Below are positions 13,872-21,186 of a stretch of 21,186 bases of DNA, one piece after another (within the stretch, counting starts at the first letter, position 1; each line of letters starts with the position of its first letter). Both the position numbers and the translations under genes were made by a program. The notes under the pieces are model-generated. The model was not told the DNA's origin. It ran no database searches and was given only the letters and a program-made list of their open reading frames with translations. Origin of the DNA: Deltaproteobacteria bacterium (lineage in GTDB: Bacteria > Desulfobacterota > DSM-4660 > Desulfatiglandales > Desulfatiglandaceae); the NCBI GenBank assembly GCA_013349725.1, contig DUZB01000014.1, positions 1-21,186 on the forward strand, in the 5' to 3' direction.

Positions 13872-15593
13872 TCAGACATCCCCTTTTTTTGACTTCGGCA
13901 GAGGCACCTTCACTGTAAAGGTGGCGCCTTCATCAATAACGCTTCGGGCCTCGATATCTCCGCCCATTTTCTTAATAATCCCATAACAGATAGACAGCCC
14001 CAGGCCGGTACCTTTTCCCACGGGCTTTGTGGTAAAGAACGGATCGAATATTTTTGCAAGATTCGCCGCAGGAATACCCGGCCCGTTGTCGGTTACTTCG
14101 ATGACAAGATGATCTCCCACAATAATATTATTTCCCTCCATCCGGGTGGTTAGGCGCAGGTTTCCGCCGGTCTTTTCCATGGCGTCAAGGGAGTTGTTCA
14201 TCAAGTTGAGCAACACCTGCTGCAATTCGCTCTGGGAAACCCTTAGGGTGGGCAGATTTTTCTGAAGGTCCGCCTGGATCGTCACGTTGCTGTATTTTGC
14301 CCTCTGCTCGGAGAGCATGACCAGCTCCTCTATCAGTTCATTAATGGAGACATCCTGAATCCGTGAATCGGTTTTTCTGGCAAAGCTCAGCAGCTTATGG
14401 GTAATTTCCTTACAACGTCTGCCCTGGGTCCGGATCTGTTTCAAGGCACGCTCAAATTCGTCCAGGTTTTCCCCTTTCTTAAATTCCTCTTCCTCCAATA
14501 AATCCTCTATCCAGCCCGCCTCTTCCACCATGATAGCAACCGGATTATTGATTTCGTGAGCGATTCCCGCCGCCATCTCGCCCAGAGAAGCAAGTTTTCC
14601 CGTTTCAACAATCTGGTCGTTCATCAATTCCTTTTCCTTGTCCGCCTTTGCCACGCGAGACACCATTTTCTTGGACAGGAAAAATGCCGTCGTCACGATG
14701 CAGATCGTACCCAGAAGGATGAGGGCGAGGGTTATCTTGATGGTGGAGCCGAGATCCGAAAAGGCATCTGATGCCCTTTGCTGATAAACAAGGAGCCAGT
14801 CCCCATGCTTCAAAACGGCAGCCACATAAATGATTTTATTTCCAAACGAGTCATTCTGCTCCAGTATCCGAACCCCATCTTTGAATTTTCGGCTGTCGCG
14901 CAGGAAACCCAGATAGGGTTCCCTGTCCGGAACCAGTTCAAGGAGCGGCTTGGTCTGAAATTCTGCTTTCCTGTTGAGAATAAAGGCAAACCCCGTCTGT
15001 CCGATACGGAGATTTTCCACCAGGTTATTAAAGGCTTCAAAATCGATGGTAGCTCGTAGAAGCCACTTTTCACCCTTCCGGTTCTGTCTGACGGCGATAA
15101 TAAAATGGGGAAGGCCCCGTAATCCCAGGAAAACATCGCTCTTGAAATAGTCGCTTTGCATGGCCTTCAAAAACCAGTCCGCATCGGAATAAACCGCCTT
15201 TCCCAATTTGAACGGCCCGGCGTAGGCCACTTGAATTCCGTCGGAATTTACGAGACCAAGATCGACAAAAACGCGCCCGTAAACCTGCTGCAGGGCTTCC
15301 AGTCGATCTCGGAGAAAGGCCTCGTTTTTCAGCTCCTCAAAGGAGAAGGAGATGCCAAGAAAACGAATGTTGTCCAGTTTTTCCCGCAGAAAGGTGTCTA
15401 TATTCTGCTTATGTTTGAGCACCAGTTCCTTGAGATGGGCATGCACTTTTTCCTGGTAGGAAATCTCGAACTGGTAAAGGATGATGCCGCTGACCAGAAT
15501 CATGGGCATGACCGAAACAATAATAATGGTCAACAGCATATTCCTGGTCAGAAGATGATAGTAACTCTCTTTTTTTTGTTTATCCTGCTTCAT
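13872..15593 (-). CDS. Membrane sensor histidine kinase with Cache-like periplasmic domain
   Basis: About 573 residues from ATG 15593; the frame is open 23 codons further up, but those residues (MTGRHGYLFQNRF...) look spurious. Order: membrane helix [22 protein letters not shown]; a periplasmic region of about 250 residues with dCache-like features ([37 protein letters not shown]); a second membrane helix ([20 protein letters not shown]); a short linker without a clear HAMP domain; a dimerisation/phosphoacceptor helix with His in [11 protein letters not shown]; and a full ATPase domain with NLMNNSLDA (N box), DNGPGIP (G1), FDPFFTTK (F box) and GKGTGLGL (G2). All catalytic boxes are intact. 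It probably phosphorylates the two receivers downstream. The start has only a weak ribosome-binding site. The signal sensed is unknown; Cache domains usually bind small molecules. Confidence 0.92.
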   Translation of the reverse strand: MKQDKQKKESYYHLLTRNMLLTIIIVSVMPMILVSGIILYQFEISYQEKVHAHLKELVLKHKQNIDTFLREKLDNIRFLGISFSFEELKNEAFLRDRLEALQQVYGRVFVDLGLVNSDGIQVAYAGPFKLGKAVYSDADWFLKAMQSDYFKSDVFLGLRGLPHFIIAVRQNRKGEKWLLRATIDFEAFNNLVENLRIGQTGFAFILNRKAEFQTKPLLELVPDREPYLGFLRDSRKFKDGVRILEQNDSFGNKIIYVAAVLKHGDWLLVYQQRASDAFSDLGSTIKITLALILLGTICIVTTAFFLSKKMVSRVAKADKEKELMNDQIVETGKLASLGEMAAGIAHEINNPVAIMVEEAGWIEDLLEEEEFKKGENLDEFERALKQIRTQGRRCKEITHKLLSFARKTDSRIQDVSINELIEELVMLSEQRAKYSNVTIQADLQKNLPTLRVSQSELQQVLLNLMNNSLDAMEKTGGNLRLTTRMEGNNIIVGDHLVIEVTDNGPGIPAANLAKIFDPFFTTKPVGKGTGLGLSICYGIIKKMGGDIEARSVIDEGATFTVKVPLPKSKKGDV

Positions 15594-15622
15594 TGTTAAA
15601 ATGCAAAGCCTTGAAATCAACC

Positions 15623-15635
15623 CAAAACGGTTTTG
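15623..15635. promoter_or_regulatory. Short palindrome upstream of the histidine kinase
   Basis: CAAAACGGTTTTG is a perfect 6-bp-arm palindrome about 30 bases before the kinase start. It could be an operator, but such short AT-rich palindromes arise by chance. Confidence 0.2.
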
Positions 15636-15696
15636 AAATAAATAACCATGCCGACCTGTCATTGGTTTTAAAAAACACCATACCCTGTTGCCCTGG

Positions 15697-17118
15697 TCAG
15701 GGTTGAATCACAATGGCCGGATACAGTCCCTGCAATTCGCCGTCGGGGTAAGGCTGAATCGTATTAAAGGAGATATTCTGGTTCTTTTGGGCGTGTCCCC
15801 TGTTTTTTTTGCCGTCAAAGAAGGCCCCGTTGGCTTCTAAAATGTGATGAATGCGTTCGCGGAAGGCGGTGACAAAACCGGCGCCACTCCCTTCAAAAGA
15901 CATATTCCCTTTTACCAGGCCATCATTGATCTTGGATAAGTCTTCGAGGGCGATGCTGTTGGTTTCAAGCTCTCGCTGGTTCGTAATCAGCCCCCAGACC
16001 AGGTGGCCGGGCGGTATGATTAATGGTTTCTTAACTTCAATGATGGTATGGGGCATGATGATGGTGTCCTGGCCTACGGTAAGCCGGGAGTCCGACCGAC
16101 CCCTTAGGAAGGAGTTAAACCCCACGAACACATTTTCACCCAAATCCGCTTCAATGATCTTTGCACCATGAGCAGTGATATCAAATCCCTCAAGCCGTGA
16201 GTTGATGATGTAACACTGTTCCTGCGCGTTGGCTCCTTTGCCTAACCACGCATTTTGAAGGTAGGCACGCTGGGCGACCAGGACATTTTCGCTGATGTGG
16301 GTCTTGGGCTTGATCACCGCATAACGGTCCAACGAGGCACTGTCGGGAACGGGAATGGACTGTTCAATATTCACCACATCAAAAACGCGCTGGAAAGCCT
16401 CTTTTCGGTTTTCCACAAAATCCATGATGAAACCCTGGGGCAGCCTGCCTGGGATAAAATTGATGTAATGGTTCAATTTATTGAGGGGGTAGCGGTACAA
16501 AAAATTGAACGCTTCAGGACTGCGAACCCATACGGTGCCGGGACCCACATTGAGGTGGCCGATCTCGCCGGCCTGTACATAGGAAAAGGTTCCGATGACA
16601 CAATCGTTCATGGTTGTCAGGTCAACGGTTGCAAACGGTCCCAAAAAACACCCGTCGAGGGGAGAGCCGTGGATATTGGCATAGTGGGTGGAAACAGTAT
16701 CTTTGATAAAAAATTTCTCCAGGGTTTCCGGGTCGTGTGAAAAATTGTGAACCAGGGTTTTGATGAGAAAACTGTCTTCGATATCAATGCCTTCATCTCT
16801 GGTTATGGGGATTTCAAACTTTTGATAATGAAACAGATCACCCTGGTGTTTTAGTTCGTCGCCCCGAATATCACTTTTGTAAAGTATCGAATTCCTGGCA
16901 CGGATCTTCCCCAAAAAATAACTGCCGGCCAGACTGGAATGCCTGAACACAAAATCAAGGGGATGGTTTGGGGTAATGCCGTAGAAGGCATAGAATTTGA
17001 CCATCTGGTTCAGTGGAACCAGATTTTTGATAAACGGACTTACGTCGTAATCAAGTTCACGCAAATTGATATTAATTCTTTGAATAATCCGGTCCAGCAG
17101 TTTTTCCAATTGTTTCAT
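15697..17118 (-). CDS. Left-handed beta-helix (hexapeptide-repeat) protein, copy 1
   Basis: 473 residues. The N-terminal half is not a family I can name (KFYAFYGITPNHPLDF, SILYKSDIRGDEL, EDSFLIKTLVHNFSHDPETLEKFF). From about 160 on there are hexapeptide-like turns (ANIHGSPLDGCFLGPFATVDLTTMNDCVIGTFS). These resume at 270-390 (PKTHISENVLVAQRAYLQNAWLGKGANAQEQCYI, GENVFVGFNSFLRG, TVGQDTIIMPHTII), typical of the left-handed beta-helix of acyltransferases and sugar-nucleotide enzymes. The tail is conserved with its paralogue (FEGSGAGFV, ERIHHIL, GAFFDGK, NRGHAQ, SFNTIQPYP). ATG 17118 follows the CBS gene by 19 bases with a weak AGGGA site, so they form an operon. No catalytic assignment can be made. 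A nucleotide-sugar or acyl-transfer role, possibly sensed through the CBS partner, is inference. Confidence 0.8.
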   Translation of the reverse strand: MKQLEKLLDRIIQRININLRELDYDVSPFIKNLVPLNQMVKFYAFYGITPNHPLDFVFRHSSLAGSYFLGKIRARNSILYKSDIRGDELKHQGDLFHYQKFEIPITRDEGIDIEDSFLIKTLVHNFSHDPETLEKFFIKDTVSTHYANIHGSPLDGCFLGPFATVDLTTMNDCVIGTFSYVQAGEIGHLNVGPGTVWVRSPEAFNFLYRYPLNKLNHYINFIPGRLPQGFIMDFVENRKEAFQRVFDVVNIEQSIPVPDSASLDRYAVIKPKTHISENVLVAQRAYLQNAWLGKGANAQEQCYIINSRLEGFDITAHGAKIIEADLGENVFVGFNSFLRGRSDSRLTVGQDTIIMPHTIIEVKKPLIIPPGHLVWGLITNQRELETNSIALEDLSKINDGLVKGNMSFEGSGAGFVTAFRERIHHILEANGAFFDGKKNRGHAQKNQNISFNTIQPYPDGELQGLYPAIVIQP

Positions 17119-17137
17119 GATGGTCCCTAATTATAGA

Positions 17138-17695
17138 CTATTCGGTTTCACCTTCTTTCATGGTGTGGAATACCGCCGCAAAAGCGTCGGTCATGCGCAA
17201 TATTCCGATAAGCTCCTTGTTCCGGGTTACCAGCAGTGATATATGGCGCCCCGTAACCAGTTGCATAATCCCCACAACAAGGTAAGCGTCCTCTTCAATA
17301 AACTCGCCTTCAGAGAGGGTCTGCATAAAATCCTCCACTCTTAATTTGGAGGCTTTGCTGCAGAGGTCTTTCAAGGGCGCCGCCTTCAACCGCCGCTGTT
17401 TGCGCAGTTTGCTGACAAAATTGGAACTGAAGCCGAATTTGCTGAGTTCGATCATTTCGCCTGGATACTCATCTTTCGGTTCAAGAGCACGCAGCACATC
17501 CAATTGGCCCAATTTACCAATAACCCGCTTATCTTTATCCAGAATTAAGACGCCGCGGTGCTTATATTTGGTGTGGTCGAACTCCTCCTGGGCTTTTTCC
17601 AGGGCCAGGACCGCATCAAACAGGGTTGAACCCTTCGGGACAGTTGCATATTCCGACAGCGGCACCATTAATTCCTTAACGCGATATTCGCTCAC
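17138..17695 (-). CDS. CBS-domain protein
   Basis: 185 residues from GTG 17695, which has GGGAGG six bases upstream. The upstream in-frame ATG 17788 lies on the -10 of a good promoter, so it cannot be used by that transcript. It holds a pair of CBS motifs: the first starts VKELMVPLSEYATVPKGSTLFDAV and continues through HRGVLILDKDKRVIGKLGQLDVLRAL; the second covers VEDFMQTLSEGEFIEEDAYLVVGIMQ to HISLLVTRNKELIGILRMTDAF. A basic helical insert (KLRKQRRLKAAPLKDL) separates them. CBS pairs usually bind adenine nucleotides and act as energy sensors or regulators. It is co-transcribed with the beta-helix gene and probably regulates it or binds it (inference). No enzymatic or channel domain is fused. 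Confidence 0.85.
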   Translation of the reverse strand: MSEYRVKELMVPLSEYATVPKGSTLFDAVLALEKAQEEFDHTKYKHRGVLILDKDKRVIGKLGQLDVLRALEPKDEYPGEMIELSKFGFSSNFVSKLRKQRRLKAAPLKDLCSKASKLRVEDFMQTLSEGEFIEEDAYLVVGIMQLVTGRHISLLVTRNKELIGILRMTDAFAAVFHTMKEGETE

Positions 17696-17788
17696 AGAAG
17701 ACCTCCCGTCTAATATTAGTAAAGCACCCTGGCCCGGCTTCCGTCTCGTAGAGCTACAGCCCGGACAGAGGGAGAACCAAGTTTTCAA

Positions 17789-17817
17789 TATTTACGAGAT
17801 TTACCTCTGCGTGTCAA
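17789..17817 (-). promoter_or_regulatory. Promoter of the CBS/beta-helix operon
   Basis: A perfect TTGACA (17817-17812) is followed after 17 bases by TAAATA (17794-17789) on the minus strand. Transcription would begin near 17782 and leave an 85-90 base leader before GTG 17695. The weak -10 suggests regulation. Confidence 0.5.
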
Positions 17818-17969
17818 TGAGGAAATGCCACAACATCCGCAAGATGGGGCAGAATTGCGGTTGAGAGCTTTCTCAGAAAAATGATGACAAACCAAAAAAG
17901 CCTGTGTAAGACTATTATCTGTGAAGTTTTTCACCGCTGCTGATCTACTCCAAAGAATAAGGAAAAATA

Positions 17970-19400
17970 GTGAAAGAATTAGAAAGGCTTTTTGACAGGA
18001 TTATCCAGCGTGTCAATGTCAATCTTCGAGAGCATAACTACGATGTAAATCCCTTTGTTCAGAACCTTATCCATGCAGATAAGATGACGAAATTCTATGC
18101 ATTTTACGGGATTACGCCCCACCACCCGCTCAACTTTCAATTCAAACACTCCAACCTGGCCGGCAGCCATTTTATGGGAAAATGCCGGGTGACAAACTCG
18201 CTCCTTTACAAAAGCGACATCCGCGGCGATGAACTCAAGAAAAAAGGCGATCTGTTTCCGTATCAAGGTTTTGAAATCCTTATTGATGCAGATGAGGAGA
18301 TTGAAATTGAAGACAGTTTTCTCATCAAAACCCTGGTTCATAATTTTTCACATGACCCGGAAACCCTGGAAAAATTTTTTATCACAGATACTGTCGCCAC
18401 CCATTATGCCAATATCCACGGGTCCCCTATCAACGGATCTTTCCTTGGACCTTTTTCAACGATTGACCTGACCACAATGCGTGATTGTGTGATCGGTGCG
18501 TTTTCATACATTCAGGCCGGTGAGGTAAATCATCTGAAAATCGATCCCGGAACCGTGTGGGTGCGTAATCCCGGTGCGTTCAACTTCCTGTATCGGTATC
18601 CCGTCGACCGTCTGAACGATTACATTTATTTTGCCGAAGGCTTCCCACCTCAGGGGATATTCATCGATTTCGTGGAGGGCCGTAAGAAAGATTTCGAGCA
18701 GATTTTTAATGTCGTCAATATTGAACGACCCGCATCTGTTCCCGAAAGCAGCTCTTTGAACCGTTTTTCGGTGATCAAGCCCAAGACCCACATCAGCGAA
18801 AATGTCCTGGTCGCCCAGCGTGCCTGCCTTGAAAATGCGTGGTTAGGCAAAGGCGCCAACGTGCAGGAACAGTGCTACATCATCAACTCGCGGCTTGATG
18901 GGTTTGATATCACCGCTCATGGCGCAAAGATCATTGAAGCGGTTTTGGGTAAAAACGTGTTCGTGGGGTTCAACTCCTTCCTAAGGGGTCGGCCGAAGTC
19001 CAGGCTTACCGTAGGTCAGGACACCATCATCATGCCCCATACCATTATCGATAACAGAAAACCGCTGACTGTCCCGGCAGGCCATCTGGTCTGGGGCCTT
19101 GTGACAGACAAGAACGACCTTGAAGTCAACAGCATACCCCTTGATAGCTTATCAAAAATGAAAACCACACTGTCTAAAGGGAACATGATATTTGAAGGGA
19201 GCGGGGCCGGTTTTGTTTCCTCCTTCAAAGAACGGATTCATCACATTCTGAAAGAGAACGGCGCCTTTTTCGATGGAAAGGCAAACAGGGGACATGCTCA
19301 GAGGAATCAGAGTATTTCGTTCAACACCATTCAGCCGTACCCAAAAGGAGATAAGGAAGGGTTGTATCCGACGATCCTTATTCAATCTTATTTAAAATAG
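17970..19400 (+). CDS. Left-handed beta-helix protein, copy 2 (divergent paralogue)
   Basis: 476 residues, colinear with the minus-strand copy at 15697-17118 over its whole length. In the first 60 residues 40 are identical, and long blocks are unchanged (IEDSFLIKTLVHNFSHDPE, PKTHISENVLVAQRA, SRLTVGQDTIIMPHTII). Hexapeptide-type turns in the second half again indicate a left-handed beta-helix; function is unassigned. GTG 17970 has AAGGA about 8 bases upstream; the frame begins MKELERLFDRIIQRV, matching copy 1, which supports this start. It is transcribed away from the CBS gene across a 274-base spacer, so the two copies form an inverted pair around CBS. The stop overlaps the stop of the hydrogenase-like gene on the other strand by 13 bases. 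Two retained, moderately divergent copies suggest subunits of one complex or different substrates. Confidence 0.8.
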   Translation: MKELERLFDRIIQRVNVNLREHNYDVNPFVQNLIHADKMTKFYAFYGITPHHPLNFQFKHSNLAGSHFMGKCRVTNSLLYKSDIRGDELKKKGDLFPYQGFEILIDADEEIEIEDSFLIKTLVHNFSHDPETLEKFFITDTVATHYANIHGSPINGSFLGPFSTIDLTTMRDCVIGAFSYIQAGEVNHLKIDPGTVWVRNPGAFNFLYRYPVDRLNDYIYFAEGFPPQGIFIDFVEGRKKDFEQIFNVVNIERPASVPESSSLNRFSVIKPKTHISENVLVAQRACLENAWLGKGANVQEQCYIINSRLDGFDITAHGAKIIEAVLGKNVFVGFNSFLRGRPKSRLTVGQDTIIMPHTIIDNRKPLTVPAGHLVWGLVTDKNDLEVNSIPLDSLSKMKTTLSKGNMIFEGSGAGFVSSFKERIHHILKENGAFFDGKANRGHAQRNQSISFNTIQPYPKGDKEGLYPTILIQSYLK

Positions 19401-20131
19401 GTCAGCAGCGCATGCAGATTGGTCAGGGGATGGGGGGGACAACCCGGGATAAACAGGTCCACCGGCAACAGGCTGTCCAGGCCTTCGGTGATTTCGGGAC
19501 TCCCCCTGAACGGACCGCCCGTCAGAGCACAACTTCCTACGGCAATCACGACTTTTGGATCAGGCGCCGCTTCATATGTCTGCAGAAGCGCCGTTTTCAT
19601 ATTCTTTGAAATGGGGCCGGTAACCACAATACCGTCGGAATGACGGGGTGATGCCACAAAATTGATGCCGAATCGGGCCAGATCGAAAAAAGGGGTTGCC
19701 AGCACATTTAAATCCGCTTCACAGGCATTGCAGCCTGCGGCGGACACCTGACGAAGCTGAAGTGATCTTCCAAAAAGTTTTTTGAAGTGCTGCTTTGAAT
19801 GCTCGGCCAGAGAGGTAATCGTGCCGTCTGTCAGTAAATGTTTTTTTTCGGCAACGGAAATTTCAAAGTCTTGGGTAAAAGCAACAAATTGACCTTTAGA
19901 AATTCTTTCACAGGTTCCACAAAATATACAGCGACCCATATGAATTAATCTGCGTTCAGCGTCGATGGCATCTTGGGGACACGCCTTGGCACACTGACAA
20001 ACCAGGTCCGCGGATGCGTTTTTATTGATCTGTGGCATCCCTCGGTAACGCTCCCATAATGCAATTTTTTCCAGCGGGTATCGGGTCGTTCTGCAGCCCT
20101 GTTCAAATCTATTTTTCAGTGTATTAAGCAT
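19388..20131 (-). CDS. Group-4 hydrogenase/NuoB-like small subunit with N-terminal ferredoxin domain
   Basis: 247 residues. The C-terminal half is the NuoB/HycG fold with the four ligands of the proximal 4Fe-4S cluster: Cys134 and Cys137 (AAGCNACEADLN), Cys201 (VGSCALTGGPF) and Cys231 (PGCPPHPL). The N-terminal part is a ferredoxin-like domain with Cys45, Cys47, Cys51-Pro and Cys68, Cys71, Cys74. The last Cys expected in the second motif is Ser78, and the first motif has C-x-C in place of C-x2-C-x2-C, so probably only one cluster is kept. It carries electrons within a membrane-bound complex related to formate hydrogenlyase/complex I, next to the large subunit upstream (82-base gap). ATG 20131 has a GAGAAG site. 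I cannot see membrane subunits in the window; they would lie past the right edge. Confidence 0.85.
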   Translation of the reverse strand: MLNTLKNRFEQGCRTTRYPLEKIALWERYRGMPQINKNASADLVCQCAKACPQDAIDAERRLIHMGRCIFCGTCERISKGQFVAFTQDFEISVAEKKHLLTDGTITSLAEHSKQHFKKLFGRSLQLRQVSAAGCNACEADLNVLATPFFDLARFGINFVASPRHSDGIVVTGPISKNMKTALLQTYEAAPDPKVVIAVGSCALTGGPFRGSPEITEGLDSLLPVDLFIPGCPPHPLTNLHALLTYFK

Positions 20132-20179
20132 GGTGACTTCTCTTTATTGCTGATATTTATTCGATATTATATATCTAAC

Positions 20180-20210
20180 GGCTAATGGCTAATAGCTAAT
20201 GGCTTTTTTT
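20180..20210 (+). repeat. Short tandem repeat GGCTAATGGCTAATAGCTAAT plus T-run
   Basis: Three imperfect copies of [GA]GCTAAT (20180-20203) are followed by seven T. This fills the gap between the two hydrogenase-like genes, and I see no stem strong enough to call a terminator. Confidence 0.4.
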
Positions 20211-20213
20211 CCG

Positions 20214-21186
20214 TTACAGATCAAACCCGCAATAGGACAGGTTATAGCTCTTGTTGTTAAGAGGAAAATCAGAAATCCCCGTATCTCGCAAAGACATGGA
20301 CAATCCGTTCCAGTTGTGAAACGAGGGGTCCTTAATTTTATAGCGGAGGATATGGTTTTCCGCATCTGTCAAAACACAGTGCGACACCTCGCCACGCCAG
20401 GCTTCATTGATGGTAACCACAAAGGATGAGGCTGCCAGAGAAAAATCTCCCGAACCAACAAAACTTGTTTCAACCGGATCGTTCATCATGGACTGAATAA
20501 GATCAATGGATTGCATGATTTCATCCGCCCTTACTTTTGCCCTGGCATAAACATCCCCTGTGGGCTCCGAATTTTCAGGGATATCCAGTTTGCTGTAATA
20601 CTCAGTGGGAAAACAGCGCCTCACGTCATAGGGAATTCCGCAGGCCCGACCGGCTGGACCCACCAGACCCAATTTTTCAGCATCGGATTTGCTGACAGTG
20701 CCGCAATCTTCAAATCTGGAACGGACACTGGATGTGGAAAAAAGAAGATCGATCACATGTTTTATCTGTGGTTTAATCTCAACAATACGTTCTATCAAAG
20801 TGTTACGGATGTTATCGTTCATGGAAAAAACCACGCCGCCCGGTCGAATAAATCCCTTGCTGAACCTGTTTCCACAAAGGAGCAGCGCCATATTCAGAAA
20901 ATCACCCCGCATGCGGCCACAGTAATTCGCGGGCGGCAGAAACGCCACATCACCGCTCAAAGCGCCCAGATCACCCACATGATTCTGGATACGTTCCAGC
21001 TCCAGGGCAATGGTCCGGATGATCCGTGCACCCGAATCCGGTCTAAAAGACGAAAAGGCCTCTATGGCCTGGGCCATGCACAGGCTGTGTCCAACCGTGG
21101 TATCCCCTGCAATGCTTTCCGCAAGCACCGGCAGCCGTTTGGCATCGACTTGAGTTAAAAGTGTTTCAATGCCCCGGTGTTGATAC
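20214..21186 (-). CDS. Group-4 hydrogenase/NuoD-like large subunit, nickel ligands absent (5' end outside window)
   Basis: The frame is open to the right edge (residues YQHRGIETLLTQVDAKRLP precede GTG 21128), so this is the last 324 residues or so of a NuoD/HycE-type large subunit. Family marks are YQHRGIE, GHSLCMAQAIE, RTIALELERIQNHVGDLGAL, GRACGIPYDVRR and VETINEAWRGE-like VVTINEAWRGEVSHCVL. In true NiFe group-4 enzymes the N-terminal CGxC precedes the H-S-x position. Here AGDT stands there, and the C-terminal DPCxxC is replaced by DFPLNNKSYNLSYC. Both nickel-binding pairs therefore seem lost. That matches energy-converting hydrogenase-related (Ehr) complexes, which keep the complex-I-like architecture but whose substrate is unresolved. 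It is co-directional with the small subunit, in the usual large-then-small order. Confidence 0.85.
   Translation of the reverse strand, partial: YQHRGIETLLTQVDAKRLPVLAESIAGDTTVGHSLCMAQAIEAFSSFRPDSGARIIRTIALELERIQNHVGDLGALSGDVAFLPPANYCGRMRGDFLNMALLLCGNRFSKGFIRPGGVVFSMNDNIRNTLIERIVEIKPQIKHVIDLLFSTSSVRSRFEDCGTVSKSDAEKLGLVGPAGRACGIPYDVRRCFPTEYYSKLDIPENSEPTGDVYARAKVRADEIMQSIDLIQSMMNDPVETSFVGSGDFSLAASSFVVTINEAWRGEVSHCVLTDAENHILRYKIKDPSFHNWNGLSMSLRDTGISDFPLNNKSYNLSYCGFDL

Noticed and set aside
17696..17788. Longer N-terminus for the CBS protein from ATG 17788
   Set aside because: It overlaps the -10 of the best promoter, while GTG 17695 has GGGAGG at ideal spacing.

Overview
The window looks like a chromosomal segment of a Gram-negative, probably anaerobic bacterium of the Desulfobacterota (former Deltaproteobacteria) type. 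The clues are lipoproteins and an outer-membrane beta-barrel, an exosortase/EpsI/TPR-lipoprotein set, a hydrogenase-like membrane complex, and several short dispersed repeats (GCAAAG...CTTTGCGTC, GGGACGCGGAT...CGCAGAT, GTCATTCCCGCG hairpins) of a kind I associate with that phylum. The taxonomy is inferred, not proven. I see no tRNA, rRNA, CRISPR array or intact insertion sequence.

Region 1 (1-6760) is an envelope and polysaccharide block. The end of a beta-barrel protein (+) faces a run of minus-strand genes: ParA, a tyrosine-kinase-like protein whose P-loop has lost its lysine, and a Wzz-type chain-length protein (one operon, 6677 to 3570). Then come a Cys/Trp-repeat lipoprotein with its own consensus promoter and an OmpA-like lipoprotein with thrombospondin type-3 repeats. 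Region 2 (7234-12850, +) holds an exosortase overlapping an EpsI-family gene, a 927-residue TPR lipoprotein of the PrsT type, and an unrecognised envelope protein rich in Gly and Pro. Together, regions 1 and 2 resemble the exopolysaccharide/exosortase loci in which chain-length control, export and C-terminal protein sorting are encoded side by side. No textbook PEP-CTERM substrate is visible.

Region 3 (12864-15593, -) is a signalling cassette: a membrane histidine kinase with a periplasmic Cache-like sensor, then two stand-alone receiver-domain proteins. Region 4 (15697-19400) is an inverted arrangement. A CBS-domain gene and a left-handed beta-helix gene form a minus-strand operon, and a second, about two-thirds identical beta-helix paralogue is transcribed divergently. 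Region 5 (19388-21186, -) holds the small subunit and the partial large subunit of a group-4 hydrogenase/complex-I-like module. In the large subunit both nickel-binding CxxC positions appear to be replaced, so it is more likely an energy-converting hydrogenase-related (Ehr-type) complex than a hydrogenase.

The intergenic spaces are unusually rich in hairpins and repeats. The best are a 93-bp nested palindrome (11918-12010) with 22-bp terminal inverted repeats and a consensus sigma-70 promoter (TTGACA-17 bp-TATAAT) at 3462-3490. The strongest candidates for new biology are the ParA/pseudo-kinase/Wzz operon, the nickel-less hydrogenase-like complex, and the CBS plus twin beta-helix cassette.
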